Assembly: GCA_025267735.1 (NCBI GenBank)
Contig: CM046307.1
Span: forward strand, 186,001-250,000
Length of the DNA: 64,000 nt
Reading direction: 5' to 3'
Origin: Mactra quadrangularis
Taxonomy: Eukaryota; Mollusca; Bivalvia; Venerida; Mactridae
Shown here: piece after piece, positions 38,039 to 52,100 of the stretch
How positions within the stretch are numbered: position 1 is the stretch's first letter
How the letters are laid out: each line of letters opens with the position of its first letter
Made by a program: the position numbers and the translations under genes
Notes under the pieces: model-generated
Seen by the model: only the letters and a program-made list of their open reading frames with translations
Told to the model about the DNA's origin: nothing
Database searches by the model: none

Positions 38039-38276
38039 ATAGTTCTATTACATTAACCTGTCACAGCTTGAATAATTACACGGTCACTGAATGTGTTCTT
38101 ATATAACCTCTTTTTAACCATTGAGCCACCAATCTATATTAATTATTGATAATCTAACTATATATGCGACGATTTTGAATATCGGGGAAATAACAAGTTC
38201 GAAAGAGGTTTAAAAAAATAGATTCAGTGACCGTGTAATTATTTAAGTTGTGACATGTTAATGTAATAGAACTATA
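38039..38276. repeat. foldback MITE, about 70-bp arms
   Basis: TATAGTTCTATTACATTAAC at the left is matched by the inverted GTTAATGTAATAGAACTATA at the right. The pairing continues through AATAATTACACGGTCACTGA and CCTCTTT, giving arms of about 70 nt. The same core sequence occurs inside the composite at 17664-18410. Confidence 0.85.
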
Positions 38277-38879
38277 TCTGAATGCAACGTATAAAATCTG
38301 AAAACTTTCAAGGACCATAGTGTAAATACTAAGTGACTTTTTGTGACCAGTGCAGGTCACTATAGGTTTATTTTCAGAAACTTGTTTATATACTGTTTCA
38401 CTACCTTTATAGGATTTATTTTTCGCAAACGCCCTTGAAAACCTGTCAATGTCTTTTCTATTCAAAAAAAGAAGACAATTAAATTTTGTCACAGCAGTAT
38501 GCTGAAAAAGAAGAGTTCTCACGGTGGTTAGCAAAAAGTATAAAACTGACGGAGATGTGACGCGCAGCAAGTAGTTTGTACTTTTCTTCTTAGCCTCACA
38601 TGGGTATCATGTAAATCTGACAAGAATTACGACTTTCAGCTCTTTAAGACTTTGAGTGGAGGCCGATTTTTCAGTTTTTTTCTTGAATCCTAAGCACTTG
38701 TGATGTCACAGTCACATGGTAATGCCGTCTACCACAGCCATAACACTTATGTATTCTACCAGAAAGGATAGGGTGGTTTATGTCTCACCAGAAGCAACTC
38801 ATTTCCTCTACATTAATTTAGTATACTTACTGCTGGGTTTTGGTTGCATCCTAAGTGATCCTAAACTTTCATATTTTTG

Positions 38880-39158
38880 TTCAGTTTTAAACCACAGCAA
38901 CACATTGTCTAGGTTATATAACAACCTGCCTACTAATCCTGTCAATGCTAAATCTTTGAATTCATCTGTTAACCAATTACTAGGTGGATACTTGCTTCAG
39001 TGCCTGACACCTGCCCCACATGATTTAATAATTAGTGGTAAGGAGAATGGTTGTAGAAATTATTTCATGACCTAAGTCCACTAAAGTATGCCTGCCTAGG
39101 AATCAAACATATAACATCTTAATCAGTAGACTTGTGGGCTATGAAGTGAGCTGGCCAG
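38880..39158 (-). repeat. tRNA-derived SINE, family B, diverged
   Basis: Tail end on the left (TTTTAAACCACAGCAACACA), tRNA-like head on the right (CAGTAGACTTGTGGGCTATG, GCTGGCC). The B box is decayed. Confidence 0.65.
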
Positions 39159-39430
39159 AAGGGATTCACATAAAAATTCCCAACGTCTATCCTAGTATAC
39201 TCTTATAAAAGACATTTCTGGGTACAGTAAAAAAAGAACATAAAACAATCCATTCACATTTATTTTTGACATATGAGATACACAATGATATAACAAATGA
39301 CATTATGACTAAATCATGACATAATTTTACACTTGTTTTAAAAACTGATCCACAAAATGTCTGTACATGACCAAATAAACTGACAATTTGATGATGATGA
39401 CAAAAATAAGTGGCATAAATCCCATGTCTC

Positions 39431-39700
39431 TTTTGTCACATGATTTAGGTTAAAAACACCCATGACTTTGTATTGGTTACATGATTTAAGATGATGAATC
39501 ACATGACATTGTTGGTCACATGATTTAAGATGATGAATCACATGACTTCATAGGTCACATGATTTTAGATGATGAATCATATTACCGTGTTGGTCACATG
39601 ATGTATGATGTTGAATCACATGACTGTGTTGGTCACATGATGTATGATGATAAAACACATGACTTTGTATTGTCACGAGTTTAGAGGATGAATCATACGG
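39431..39700. repeat. 39-bp minisatellite, about seven units
   Basis: The unit is roughly GGTCACATGATTTAAGATGA, then TGAATCACATGAC plus a six-base variable junction. Identity is highest in the central copies and decays at both edges. Most units contain two TCACATGA octamers. Confidence 0.85.
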
Positions 39701-41822
39701 CAATGAATGAAATTGAAACATTATTTTACACACTCTATAGCTTGCATATACAATTTTATACAGTCAGTCATGTTCAATATGATTTGAGTGTGCCATTGTA
39801 ACCAATACATAAATAGTATAGAACAATTTTCTTTTAGTTAAGTATTTAAAAGACATGGACAAGTTGCTACAGAGAAGAGGAAATAACTTTTTGATGAGGG
39901 GAAAAGGACTGAAAAGTCACTAATTTGGAAGGAAAAAATGCCATTTATGCAAAGTGCTGCTGTGTAATAAGATCCAAATAACTTAAAACAATTTTTGAAA
40001 AATAAGAAAAACCTAAAAAGTTTCACCAGTAATCAACTTAACTCAATTCTTTACAGTTTATCATTCCCAGACTAGAAAATCCTAACAGCCATTAACAGAC
40101 TAGGAAATGTTTGACAGATGTGGATATTATAAACGGCACACTTATATAGCCTGATATTTAACATGACATGGTAATAATATTTGAACACAATGTGAATGGA
40201 ATCTACAAAGTCAAAGCTAGATAATACATTGAAAAAAATGGGACATATGAATAAATGAGCAGATAAAAACATAGTTACTATTTACAATAAAACGAGGCAT
40301 TTAATACCATTTTACATGTGAACACCAATCATTAAGAAGTTATACAACACCAAAAATGATATTAGATATGTAATATGGCCACAAACACGAAATCAATTAT
40401 CTACAATTACACTGACACAACAGATTCAAAAGAAACTATTTGATTTCAAGACATGCTATTTAATTAATGTCACAAATGCAATTAGGTTCTTATCCTACAA
40501 CCATTGTGTTATAATACAAATGCAGTGAAGTCCTTGTGCATGACTAGTGAAACTATGGTAACAAAAATGCAGTTAGGTAAATAATAAGTGAGACTTATTT
40601 AATGCAGCATGCTTTTTAAAAACAATTAGCAATATGTTCTATGTTTACTATTTCAAAATAAATGTACTAATAATGCTATTTTAAAAGTTGATTTCCTGTT
40701 TTCACTATAACTTTATTATCCATAACTTTTTCAATATTATTGAAGTACGAAAGTAAAATAGTAAATAAAGATAGCAATTAAATCAGCATTTATCAAAAAT
40801 TTAAACTTTGTAGAATTAACATAGTAATTAACATAGATGATTCAATGATTTGATTTTTTATTAACAATTTAAGAAGCTCCTTTGTTAATTTTTTAGATAA
40901 TTTAAGTCAACATACTGTCCATGGATAGGTTCGATGACCCAACTTGACTTATGTAAGCCCAGGAACCTAACCCTAAACCATTGGCTTAGCAGTCTGATAA
41001 GTTATTGATTTAGCTTACAAGAAGGAACAGTAATTTAGACATTTAATGATATCATAGTGACAAAATAGTTTTGTTAAAATCTAACAATTTCATAGCAATA
41101 TTTAATGTTTGATTATAACATATACATGATTCAAAATTGTCACAAATTAAGAGCAACATTATTTAAACACCTTTAATGATGTCTTGCCGTAGTCAATGAC
41201 AACAATAGTATTACTTTCCCAAGATGACTTACAAAAATATAGCTTTAAAATGAATATATTAAAATGACAATCAATATAATGCAGTCCAAATTCAAATTTA
41301 TTACAAAATTGCACTTAAAATCAATATCATGCTTTCATTCTACACAAATTTGGTGTGACCATACATATTATTAAGATAAAATTATATACAAATTATACAT
41401 ACATATAAAAACAATGTCCAATTACACAAATCCCTAACTTACTACTTTAGAACACATTATTATGAACATTTATATATAGCAATAATGAAAACAGACTTAT
41501 AGCTATCATTCATAAAGTTATAGATATTTTATTCATTGAGGTCATATCAAGATAAAGGGCTGTCATGATTAACCTATTAGATATTTTTGATTTAATTTCT
41601 GTGAGTTATCCATCTAGACTTCACTAAAATGTTTCACAGATTTCAATAAATTCATTGTATGAAGTAAAGAAAATTACAACCTTCTATGCACAAAGACTAA
41701 ACTATTAGTGTCTATCAGGAATTACTTTGGTTGTAGCATTATAACAATAGAAATAACCAATTTAACCAGACTGATCATGAGTTTACTTTTTACATCTTAC
41801 ATCTACTGTTAGGGTCGCAAGA
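39701..41822. other. gene-free AT-rich intergenic stretch
   Basis: No coding exon, RNA gene or recognisable repeat family could be supported here. Confidence 0.45.
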
Positions 41823-42027
41823 CTATGTGTCTTCTATAACCCCCTCATGAATTTCTACCCAGTTCTGTTCCGGATGGGTGGTATATTGTGCGTCTCCGAT
41901 AAAATCGTCTAGTCGGTTTTTAAAGGCGTTCAGAGTTGACGCACAGACAATAGAATCAGGAAGTCCATTCCATTCTGAAATAACCCTTATCGAGAAGAAA
42001 TGTTTTCTGTCCTTTTTTGATGATTTA
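41823..42027 (-). pseudogene. non-LTR retrotransposon ORF2 C-terminal relic
   Basis: About 67 open codons end in TAG at 41823. They include HFFSIRVISEWNGLPDSIV and NAFKNRLDDFIGD, the conserved tail of CR1/Jockey-type reverse transcriptase ORFs (R-x-x-x-x-WN-x-LP-x-x-V, then F-K-x-x-L-D). No reverse transcriptase core lies upstream, so this is a 5'-truncated insertion. Confidence 0.8.
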
Positions 42028-43114
42028 ATAGTCTTTATGTATTACTGATTTCCTAAATTGTTCCTGTGCAGTAAATTATCAATCATAACACATGTAGATC
42101 GATTTCACTAAGTGAATTAAAGTGGCTGTTGATTAGCTGACTTGAATTTACTTCAAACAATTAACAGTAACCATGACAACCCTATCAAGATATATTGTAT
42201 AATAGTACTGTATCAGTATAGTTAAGCAAGAATTCTACACTACAATGCTGACAAGAATGAAATAATGAAAATGACATCAATACTTCATATTGGTAAGCTT
42301 CTAATAGATAAAATGAAATTTCTAAGACAAGATTTCAAAGTCACCAGACACTCGGCAAACTAACAATGTTTTATCGCAAGCATTCATCATCTTGTCATGG
42401 CAACATTGAAGAATAGACAGAATAAAATCAATTAAATACTTTAAAAATAAATTAATAAAAGAATTCATATAATAAAGTAAGTTAAACGATGTCCACAACT
42501 TCTTGACTTCTCAATACAATAAACGCCAAGAAGACTGAGAATAAAACTTAGAACAGTCAAGTTAATTAGTCATGATGCGAAACTTACTATAGTTCTGTAA
42601 TACATGAATAATTACAAAAGTGATCTAGAACTGAACTCTTTCTGTGGTTTATACATTCAGAATTTTATAGTTCATTCATTTCAAATCTTCTGTAAAGGTG
42701 TTCTGTTTGAAAATAAAATAATGAGTCTTCCCCTTACATCATTCACATAAGCACTAACCTGATACATCATTTTTCACAACAATGAGACAAATTGTCAACC
42801 TGTTTAATCATTATGTAAAGTAGTTCATTATTTTTTCACTATTACAAGGTTTTTGCTAGTTCAAGTAGTTGGTTAAGATAAAGACAGTAAAAGTAATCCA
42901 AGTAATTGGCTTTTTTTCAATTAAAATAAAATGTTGATGCAGTCCCAAATTACCATGTCCAAATGGAGATAAAATTCACATCATTAAGAGTTTGTTCATA
43001 AAAACCCAAGATTATGATTATAGCTGCCATGTAGTGTTGATAGTGACAGAGAAGTCACAGAGACCCTCTGGTCCATACACTTAACATATCCATTCATACA
43101 CACCGACATAATGT
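42028..43114. other. 3' flank of DEK, gene-free
   Basis: Presumably contains the DEK 3' UTR. An ATTAAA variant (TTTAAT on the plus strand, near 42803) is the only weak poly(A) candidate seen close to the stop codon. Confidence 0.35.
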
Positions 43115-46100
43115 TCATGAGATAATCTGAAATAATAAAAAAGATATCACATTCTTAATTACATAGCAAGTACATGCATCCATGTCAGTGTCATACCATC
43201 AATGACTGGGACCACAATAGAAATAAGGCCATGTCATACTGGAATTTTGTTAAGCACCAATGTAAGTTTTAGAGTCCTCAATAAAAAAAAATTGTTGTTG
43301 ATTTTTAAAAAAATAATTCTGACATACTGGGATTTAATAACGACAATTTTGTTCATGGAAAAATGTGTTCGGCAATCAATCTAGTGCACAAGTTATCTAT
43401 ATTTTTAACAAAAACAGGAATTAATTGAAGACAAGGATAAAACCTGGCCTCTTAATATCACAAAATTTCTGAAGAAAAGACACGTCTAATAATTTCTGAT
43501 CATATCTAGACCTACCTGTTTTACAGTATTTTTGATGAAATCTTTTCTATCTGTCAGATCAAAATCAGGATATTTTGCAAACACCTACAAAATATAAAGT
43601 AACATATGGAGTAAAATATCAGATTAATCATTATCTTCAAGCCTTTATAAAACCAAAGTACAGCGCACAAAAGCAAAGAGACAAGTGCAATAAACTTGAT
43701 CACAAATGTGGATCCTTATTTACAGAATAGAGATTTTTTTTCGTATTGATATTCAATTTATCAAAACTTTAAAACTTAGTTACATATAGTGGTCAACATG
43801 TGCTCATTCTTTCAAAGGAACAAACAAATCTGCCTGCAAGGAGGAATATCAATATCTCAAAATTCAATGAAAGTTACTGGACCTAGCAGCACAGAGTGTA
43901 ATGGAATCAAGATTGCTGGACTTAAGTTGCACATGCCACAATTGCACAATGATTGTGGCAATACCACTGTGGATGAAGACAGAATCTAAGTAAAAAGTAT
44001 AACAAACTTACATCTTTTAAAACTGTTTTCATTGTGACTTGTTCTAAGTTAGCATTATCAAGCATCTTTTTTATGACATCTTTCAATTCATCATTCTAAA
44101 ATAAAAAAATTAATACAATGATACATCAAAACCCAACATATACTACAATATAATCTTAACTATGACTACCAGCTAAATTAATGTTTTTTTGACACTTCTT
44201 TACAAGTAATCACCATTTCACAAGAAGCCAACTACTTTCCTTGTATACTGAGGAAAAATATAATTGTCCAACTTCTGTGGAAGACTAGACCAGCTCATTT
44301 TGTCATATTCATACACCTGAGATTTGGGAGATAATAAGGGGAGGTAATTATGATAATAAATATTCAAACACTAAACGTTTTCATTCTTGTTTTATCATTT
44401 GAAAGTGGACAAGGAACTTCCAGTGAAAACACCACTGGACCACAGACGGGCCTGAATAAAATCTCTGAAGTAGACAATATGAGTATGCAATAGCCATCGC
44501 TTTAGCTTACAAGATTTTAACCTGGAACAAGAGAAAATTGGTAAGAAATAGTAGGAACTCCTTATTTCATATAATTGGGCTTATTGACAAGTTAGTTCTT
44601 TACTACATAACATAATAAATCTTGGTACTCAGGTAGTGCTAGATAAAGTTTAAGGTAAAGACGTAAGTGACTTACTGTAGGTGCTGATTTTGTTTTCTCT
44701 TTTTTAACTAAAGGTTCATCATCAGAGTCAGAACTTATATCTGATACTTCATCATTAGTAACTGAAATTATAAACAAAATGTACATCATCTTGAAAACAG
44801 ACATCAATATTAATATCTTGGTGTAAACTTAACTTCCACTTAATATAGGGTTGACTTTATACAAATCATGTTCTATGACCACAGAAAATCGTAGACAAAT
44901 TAAATATTACACTTTTTTCATATGAAAGGGAGATCACTCTCTTTCATTATTCATCTTCATTAAAATTAGCCACAGAATGTTGTTTCATAATTCCAATCCA
45001 TGAAAAATGATCAACATGATGAAATGACAATATTTTAAATGTTTTGTAATTGTAATAATTTATCACAGATTTCAATTATATTAATGAAACCTGCATTAGG
45101 GGTATTCTAACTTAAATTAATCATCAACAAAAGCTGTCACTTAACAACGCAATTAACTATTCTGGGGTGCTTGAGTAAAGAAAGCAATACTGATTTTAAA
45201 GCCAGATCAAAATTCAAAGAGATCATTGGTTTCCAAGAGCTAAAATTTGCATGCAAAACATTAATATCCAGGAATTCTTCAAGTATTAAGTTTAAGTATC
45301 AAGATATTAATATTTACTGACCCTTTGCTTTCTTTTTAGGAGTTGGTTTTTTCTTTGTAGGAGTTTTGGATGGCTTTGCTTTTGGCGTGGCTTTCTGTTT
45401 GGGCTTCTTTTTCTCTTTAGGCTTAGGGGTTGCTTTCTTTGCCTTCTTCTTAGGTGGCTCCTGAAAATCAATTAAGTTTTTATAAATCAATAGATGGAAT
45501 TTATATTAAAGTGGCATTTAATGTCGTAAACGAGTTATCACCTTGATTTATTATAGTTAATTTAAACTCAACCTAAGCTTAATCAACACAGTGTAACAAG
45601 AAGATCATGTTTTGAATAGAAAAAACAAAGTTTCCATTTTAAGAATTTTGGATGAGGTTTTTGCATTAATATGTCATATATGGGACTAAGGAAATTGTTA
45701 GAAATTCTGTCTTTTCTAGTTTTCAGTGTTAAGATTTTTCAGGTATCACTGCAGATTATTAGAAACCCTAACCCATTCTATAAACATAAAAGATTAAAAA
45801 ACAAAATTGACATCTAATAACACAATTAGGGTTTGACACTTATTGTTTTTATCAGGGATCCCAAAGGAATCTCTACTCTGTTATTGATAGACTTCTTCTT
45901 AACTTTAGGTATACCTTCAACAAAATAAATGTTAAATACAGATTTGCAGTCACAAATTGTGATAAGCAATTAATGGAAACTAAAATTCACGTAAGCACAA
46001 GGCAATTTTTAGGGATCCTGACTAAATCCCAAGCCTAGAATCACTGAGATTCCTCTCTAATTTGAGGGATCATCAGAGCCCTAGGACACCGATAGTTTCG

Positions 46101-49100
46101 CACACAAGATCAAATACTATCTTCACTTACATCTTCATCATCGTCAGAAATGTTGCTGTCTTTATCTGATTCTTTTCCAGCATCATCATCATTATTATCA
46201 GAATCTTTATCATCATCATTCTCAACCTTGTCATCAGCATCATCATCATCCATATCATCATCATCGTCATCATCAGAGGCTTCAGCTTTGGATTTAGTTT
46301 CTTTCTTCTTTTTTGTCTCTTTCTTCTTTTCCTTTTTGGCTCCTCCTTTTTTACCTGAACTTCCTTTTGATTTTCCTGAATATTTGATACAAAAATGTAA
46401 TACCTCAAATCAATTTTATATTGAGTAGGGATGGTGATTTATTACTGTCATGTATATTACTGACCAGCGCTCATACTTAATTATGAATTAAAGCACAAAC
46501 AATGTCATGCTAAATGTAGAACAGCTCATGCAATAAAATGCAGTGTTGTTTTTCAGGTCACTTTGGAGCCAAAATTTGCTGCAGTAAAATGTTGCATCTT
46601 TATCATATCGAACAGTTAAATAAAATGTTTGGTATTTTGACACCATCGAAAATCCGAGAGACCTAACCTTCTGGAATTATCATGCTGTTGATGAAATTTA
46701 TCATAAGTATTGAAAACATAAAAAAGTAATTCTCCCTTATTATTTTTACTTTGTTTTCCCTTAAAAAAAGTTAATTGACAGCTTTCCTCCTAATGTGAAA
46801 TTAAACACTGATGGGTTAAAAACAATGTAACTCACGTTTACGTTTTCCCTGTGGTATTTTTCTACCTGAATCTTCAGGTTTCTCCAACCATTCCATTAAC
46901 CTTGTAATAAGGTCATCTTTAACACCAGATTTAGGTATATCTAATATATCTAACACTGTCTTTATCATAGGTAGTGTGAATGATCTACAATAGAATATAT
47001 AACAAAGTAATATTTATATATATAAATCATATGTTTATCTTGGTACGTTTAATCATTGCCTCTAATTTTCTCAAGCACTAGCCTGATTCATTATGTTATA
47101 TTGTAAGGGGAAAAATATATTCAACTTACCCAACTATTAGGGCTGTCACGATATACCGGTATATTGCAATATGCAGCTCTGGCAATACATACCCTGGTAC
47201 GATTTTAACATACCAGTATTTGGCGATATTTTTTCTATCCTTGAAAAATTCTTCTCTTAGCGAAATAAAACTTGCGAAACGTCAGTTTTTCTATTGTTTA
47301 TTCCATCTAACCTAATTAACAAAAATTTAACTGATTGGGGCGTGTCACAGTCCTGAATGACTGTACATACTTTAAGAGGCTAGATTCTATTAGTAGCTGC
47401 ATGTAATATTTACAATGTTTCTGTTTAATACAGCAGACGCACAACAAATCTAAAAGCCCACAATATATGGTTCATATCGTGATTCGATGCCAGCATATTG
47501 CAGTATATCGCGATACGCTTCTGGCGTATAGTGACAGCCCTACTGACTATAAGTAATCAGTAATTTTCACTTGTTCAAATCACTTTTCACTAGTCCCACG
47601 CTTAGAGCAAGTGGGTGTAAGGCAAGGACTATTTAATCAAAATGAAAATGTTACATTTCATAGAATAACAGCTTAACTCGACAAATATATTCCCCAAGGT
47701 ATACTCCCCTCTGATTTAATGCATGTGACTTTATCTTCATATCAACAAACCATAAACTTTTTAAAACAAAAGCCATTTATCAGCAAAAAGTTTAGTAAGA
47801 AACATTTAGTCATGTAGATACCAAACTTTATTGAACTAATATAAAGGGAGGAAAAGTTTGTATTTAACAACCAGAATGTTTTGTCTTATTCTTTTTATTG
47901 TGGTACAGTAATATCAAGTGCATTGAACTGATCTATCATTTGACAAAAACATTGTAATATCATTACATATGAAATACTTGTTCATTCACTTTAACACCAT
48001 GCCTAAACTTTTGGATTTAAATCTCTTTCAAGCTACCAACTTCAGAGATTGAATGAAAATATACCACCCATGGCAATTAGCAATTTAGTAAAAGAATATA
48101 TTATATTGACATCAGGGTATGAAATAATTAACCACTCAGGTCTATAGTCTTTGAGGTTAGATTACATCTCATCTCATCTGAACTCCATTAAAATGGCTTT
48201 TATATCATTTTCTGAATTTATCAAATAGTAATAAAAACAAGTGTTTTATATAATAAATAAACAACTTACTTTCCTTTCAATAAATTAACTCTCTTTTCAT
48301 ATTCTGCATCATCTTTAGAAAATGGAAAACCTGAGAATTGTCTTATGTTCTTCTTTACGTCATGATTCTAGAAATAGAACAAGATAAATACATAAGACAT
48401 TATGTTCCCTAGGTCACTGTCAATAATTTTTATATGATAATTGCTTTTATTTCAAAATTTTTGAAGTCATGAAATTGCTTAATTTTATGATTTCAGTATT
48501 TATTTAATAAAATTGAACCTAGGGGCTTAAAGTTCTGAACTTAAGGACCTGTCAAGAAAACTTTCACCCTTCACTTTTATTTAGTAACTTAAAAATGTAT
48601 CTTTATTTTCTGCTTTATCGACAGACACCATTTTTGAAGGCAGCACACCCTTCCAGTTAAATCAGCTAGTTTTATCCGAGTTTAGCGAACATTCAGTTTT
48701 CTGTTCGATGACGAGGGGAAAATCACACCAAAATTAATAGCCATTTTCAAACATAGAATTTTTTTGACCACTCACCAGTCTAGTGCAAAATAAGTGCTAG
48801 TGATTATTCTAGAACACAGAAAAAGATAGAGAGACAGTAAAAGGGAGCAGGGGGCATTAGAGGATTGGTGTTTAATGTTACAAAGTCCCTATTTTTGCAT
48901 AGGGAAGAGCAAAAAAGGACAAGGGAGAGAAAAAATGTGAAGCTGCCCCTACTATTATGCTTTAAAATAAACACAAAATAAAAAAAAAATATTTATAGCA
49001 AGAATATAAGATAACTTACTGATCCTGCTCTACGATACAAAAGTCTGTGTAATGGTTTAACATCTTCAGCTTTAGTCTTGGAAAGCATATGTTCAACTGT

Positions 49101-52100
49101 GAGTAAAAAATAAAAAATCCATGAAAATACTAATGGCACAAAACTTACATCCACTAAAGTGAATGAACCTATATTTGCAAATTAATAATTGATCTATTGA
49201 TAAAGAAAGACTATATTATAAACTCATCTTATGTAAATATGACTTCAGATAACAGATTTTTTTTGGCCCAGCAAAACATTGTAGCTACACAGTCTTCCTG
49301 TCAAAGAAGTCAGTTGTGCAAGGCAGCAAATTAAACTAACATGTTTTCAAGAACCTTATTCTTTACCAGTACTTCCATAAAAAGCTGAAATTTTCTCCAT
49401 CTACGGAAATCAATATTGAATATAAAATTTTCATGGAAGGGTTCATAAAATATGTTTCTCATAGATAAACCAAGCGCAAACATAACTTTTTTCAGCTTGA
49501 CAATACCCATCCAAATCGGTTTCTACACATATCTTTTATCAATCATGAAAAATTAATAGTTGAAAATATTCCATGCAGATAATAACACTATACTTACTAT
49601 AAGGTATATCACCCAGAGACCTTCCTTTACCTTCTTTGATCTCTAAAGCTTCATGTGTTTTCTCTTCTGTTTGAAATGTCATTCTTTCTACCTTTTTACG
49701 TTCTCTTTTTGATCCTTCTTCCAACACTAAAGGTTTTTCTAATAAACCAACTAAAATAGAAAAAGATATTCCATTTAACATTATTTCTTTATAAAAAAAC
49801 ATTAACATACCAGGGCATTTTTTGTCAAAATTGTGAAGGGGCCTGGGCCTGTTCATTTTGTGAAAAAAATCACGATACGTCATGAAATTGTGAAAAAAAA
49901 ACTGTAAAAAATGAGAACAATAAAGCTTCTTTCAGACTTGAATTGACTTCTATTTTGTTCAAGACAAGGTTTCTCAAGTGGTCTTACAATGGCTTTGTTG
50001 TAACTTAAAGTTAGTAAAATTCACATAATATAGTGATTTTATATCAAATAGTAAACTAAAAGTATTTATTTTTCATTTCAATTGATCAGATCTTCTGGTT
50101 TAGCATGTTTGCTTGCTGGAATATGTACATCAACAGAGGTAAAAATCATTATGGGCCATTTTAAAAATATATCATAAATGTCCTAAATTTTGACCTTTCT
50201 TTGTTTAAATATTTTCTTTAAAACTACAATCTGCTATATACATCATACCTTTTGTTAAACCATTCTTTTCATGCAGCAATAGATGTTGTTTAATGTTTTT
50301 TAGTCTAATAAATAGATTATGTGACGAATATTTTAAAAATTTCACATTTTCAATCGATGTTTATTCTTGAAATCGAAAAAATGAGGGAATTAACCCTTAC
50401 TTATTGCTAAATTAAGAAAATCTGAAAATCAAAATGATAAAAAATTATTTAATTACAGTGTAATTTGAACGATCTTTCCCTTTATTGGCGATAGCGTCGG
50501 TCGCGAAAATGTATGACAGTACGATATAAAAAACTTTATTCGTTGTAAAATGATTCGTATTTACGATTATTTTGACGTGGAATTTAACCATTATTATTAT
50601 CATTTAATCAGAGTTTATTATTGTGGTCAACTTTAATTGTCTTTAAAAAACGCTTTTGCAAACTGGCAATTATACATAGATATATTTAAACTACGTCACA
50701 ACATGCTCATGATTAAATACAATTATCAATTTAACGGCTCGTATCCAAAAGCTTATCTACTTGAATCAATGCATAATCACTGTTTGTCGCTTGTTTGTTA
50801 ATTGCAACAGTTTGATTACGTAATCAATCTTATCGGGGACATGTAGCACTATTGATTTTTTAGCGGACGCCGATTGGTCTTAAAAGGTGACAAAATACAC
50901 AGGGGTGATTGATAAACAATGGAGTTACTTTTTATCGGCTTTTCAAGCGTGTATACTAACTGCAACCCCCGCGTAGCGCGCATCGCTGATAGCAAATAGG
51001 CGGACGTAACATACGCTCCACTTGTTGTCGATCCGAGATCTTAATTTAACTATGACTCTTGAAGGCAAAATATACGAGGATCAAATTGACGCACGGACGA
51101 TTTTGATTGAGGGTCAAAAAGGGGTATTTCGAATTTCCGTGCGACAAAACCGGAGGTCTCGGGTCTAATTCAAGCCCTGCAAAGTCCTGATAAAAATGTA
51201 AAATCTCTTTGAAATTGTGAATTTTTTCCGCTGCATTGTGAAAAAAAAGTGCAATTTTGAATTGTGAAGGGGCCGAACATCGGCCCCTGTTATAGAAGGA
51301 AAAAATGCCCTGCATACACACATGTAATAAAAGTATATTTCCCTACAAATAAAAAAAACACCTTTCAGATTAAGCTCAAACAAGGTACATATTTTTTTTG
51401 ATTATAAAAAACATTTTTTCATGCATTGTTTGGTATCATTAATAAGAACATACCATTTAATATTAGTTAATACTATACTAACCCAAAGCCAATGATGAGT
51501 GAAAATTATTAAGTCAGGCTACTTGCTAATGTTGCCCTTACTATTCATGGGTGCAAGATGAAAATTTTGAAAAACCTGAAAACTGTAACTTAAAACCATT
51601 TTTCTTCATAATTTAATTGCAAAACATTGTCTAATTTGTTGTGAAAAACCTGAACTTCAGGCATATGCCTGAAAACTTGCACCCATGACTATTTAACATT
51701 ATAAGTTGGGCTAGTGCATAAAAAGGATAACAGCAGTGGCTGTAGTACCTTGAGGCTCATCATCTGACTCGTCATCATCTTCATCATCATTATCATCATT
51801 TGCCTCTTCTTTCTTTTCATCTGATTTCTTCGTCTTAGTATCCTCTTCATCACTTCCATCATCATTTTCAGGTTCATCAACTTTCTCATTAGATTTGTCT
51901 GCTTCTTCTTCCATTACTTCATCTTTAGTTTCCTTCACATTTTCTGTACTTGTCTGCAATTGATACATTTAGAATTCATATTTAATCATCAAGCAGGTCA
52001 ACTTGAAAAATATCAAAATGGCACATGTAGACAGTAAGATAAGTCATGAAGGCATTTGTTTATTTTGAATAAGTAATAAAATGTCTTCTGAAGTTTAAAA

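Noticed and set aside
39431..39700. 39-bp repeats as CRISPR or coding repeats
   Set aside because: No spacers, and the short open frames across it are in the antisense of a satellite with no conserved residues.
43789..43989. 66-codon open frame in a DEK intron
   Set aside because: Plausible-looking residue mix but no recognisable family, no promoter and no splice partner.
46150..46428. Plus-strand serine-rich open frame
   Set aside because: Antisense shadow of the acidic DEK exon (46375-46131); Asp codons read as serine on the opposite strand.
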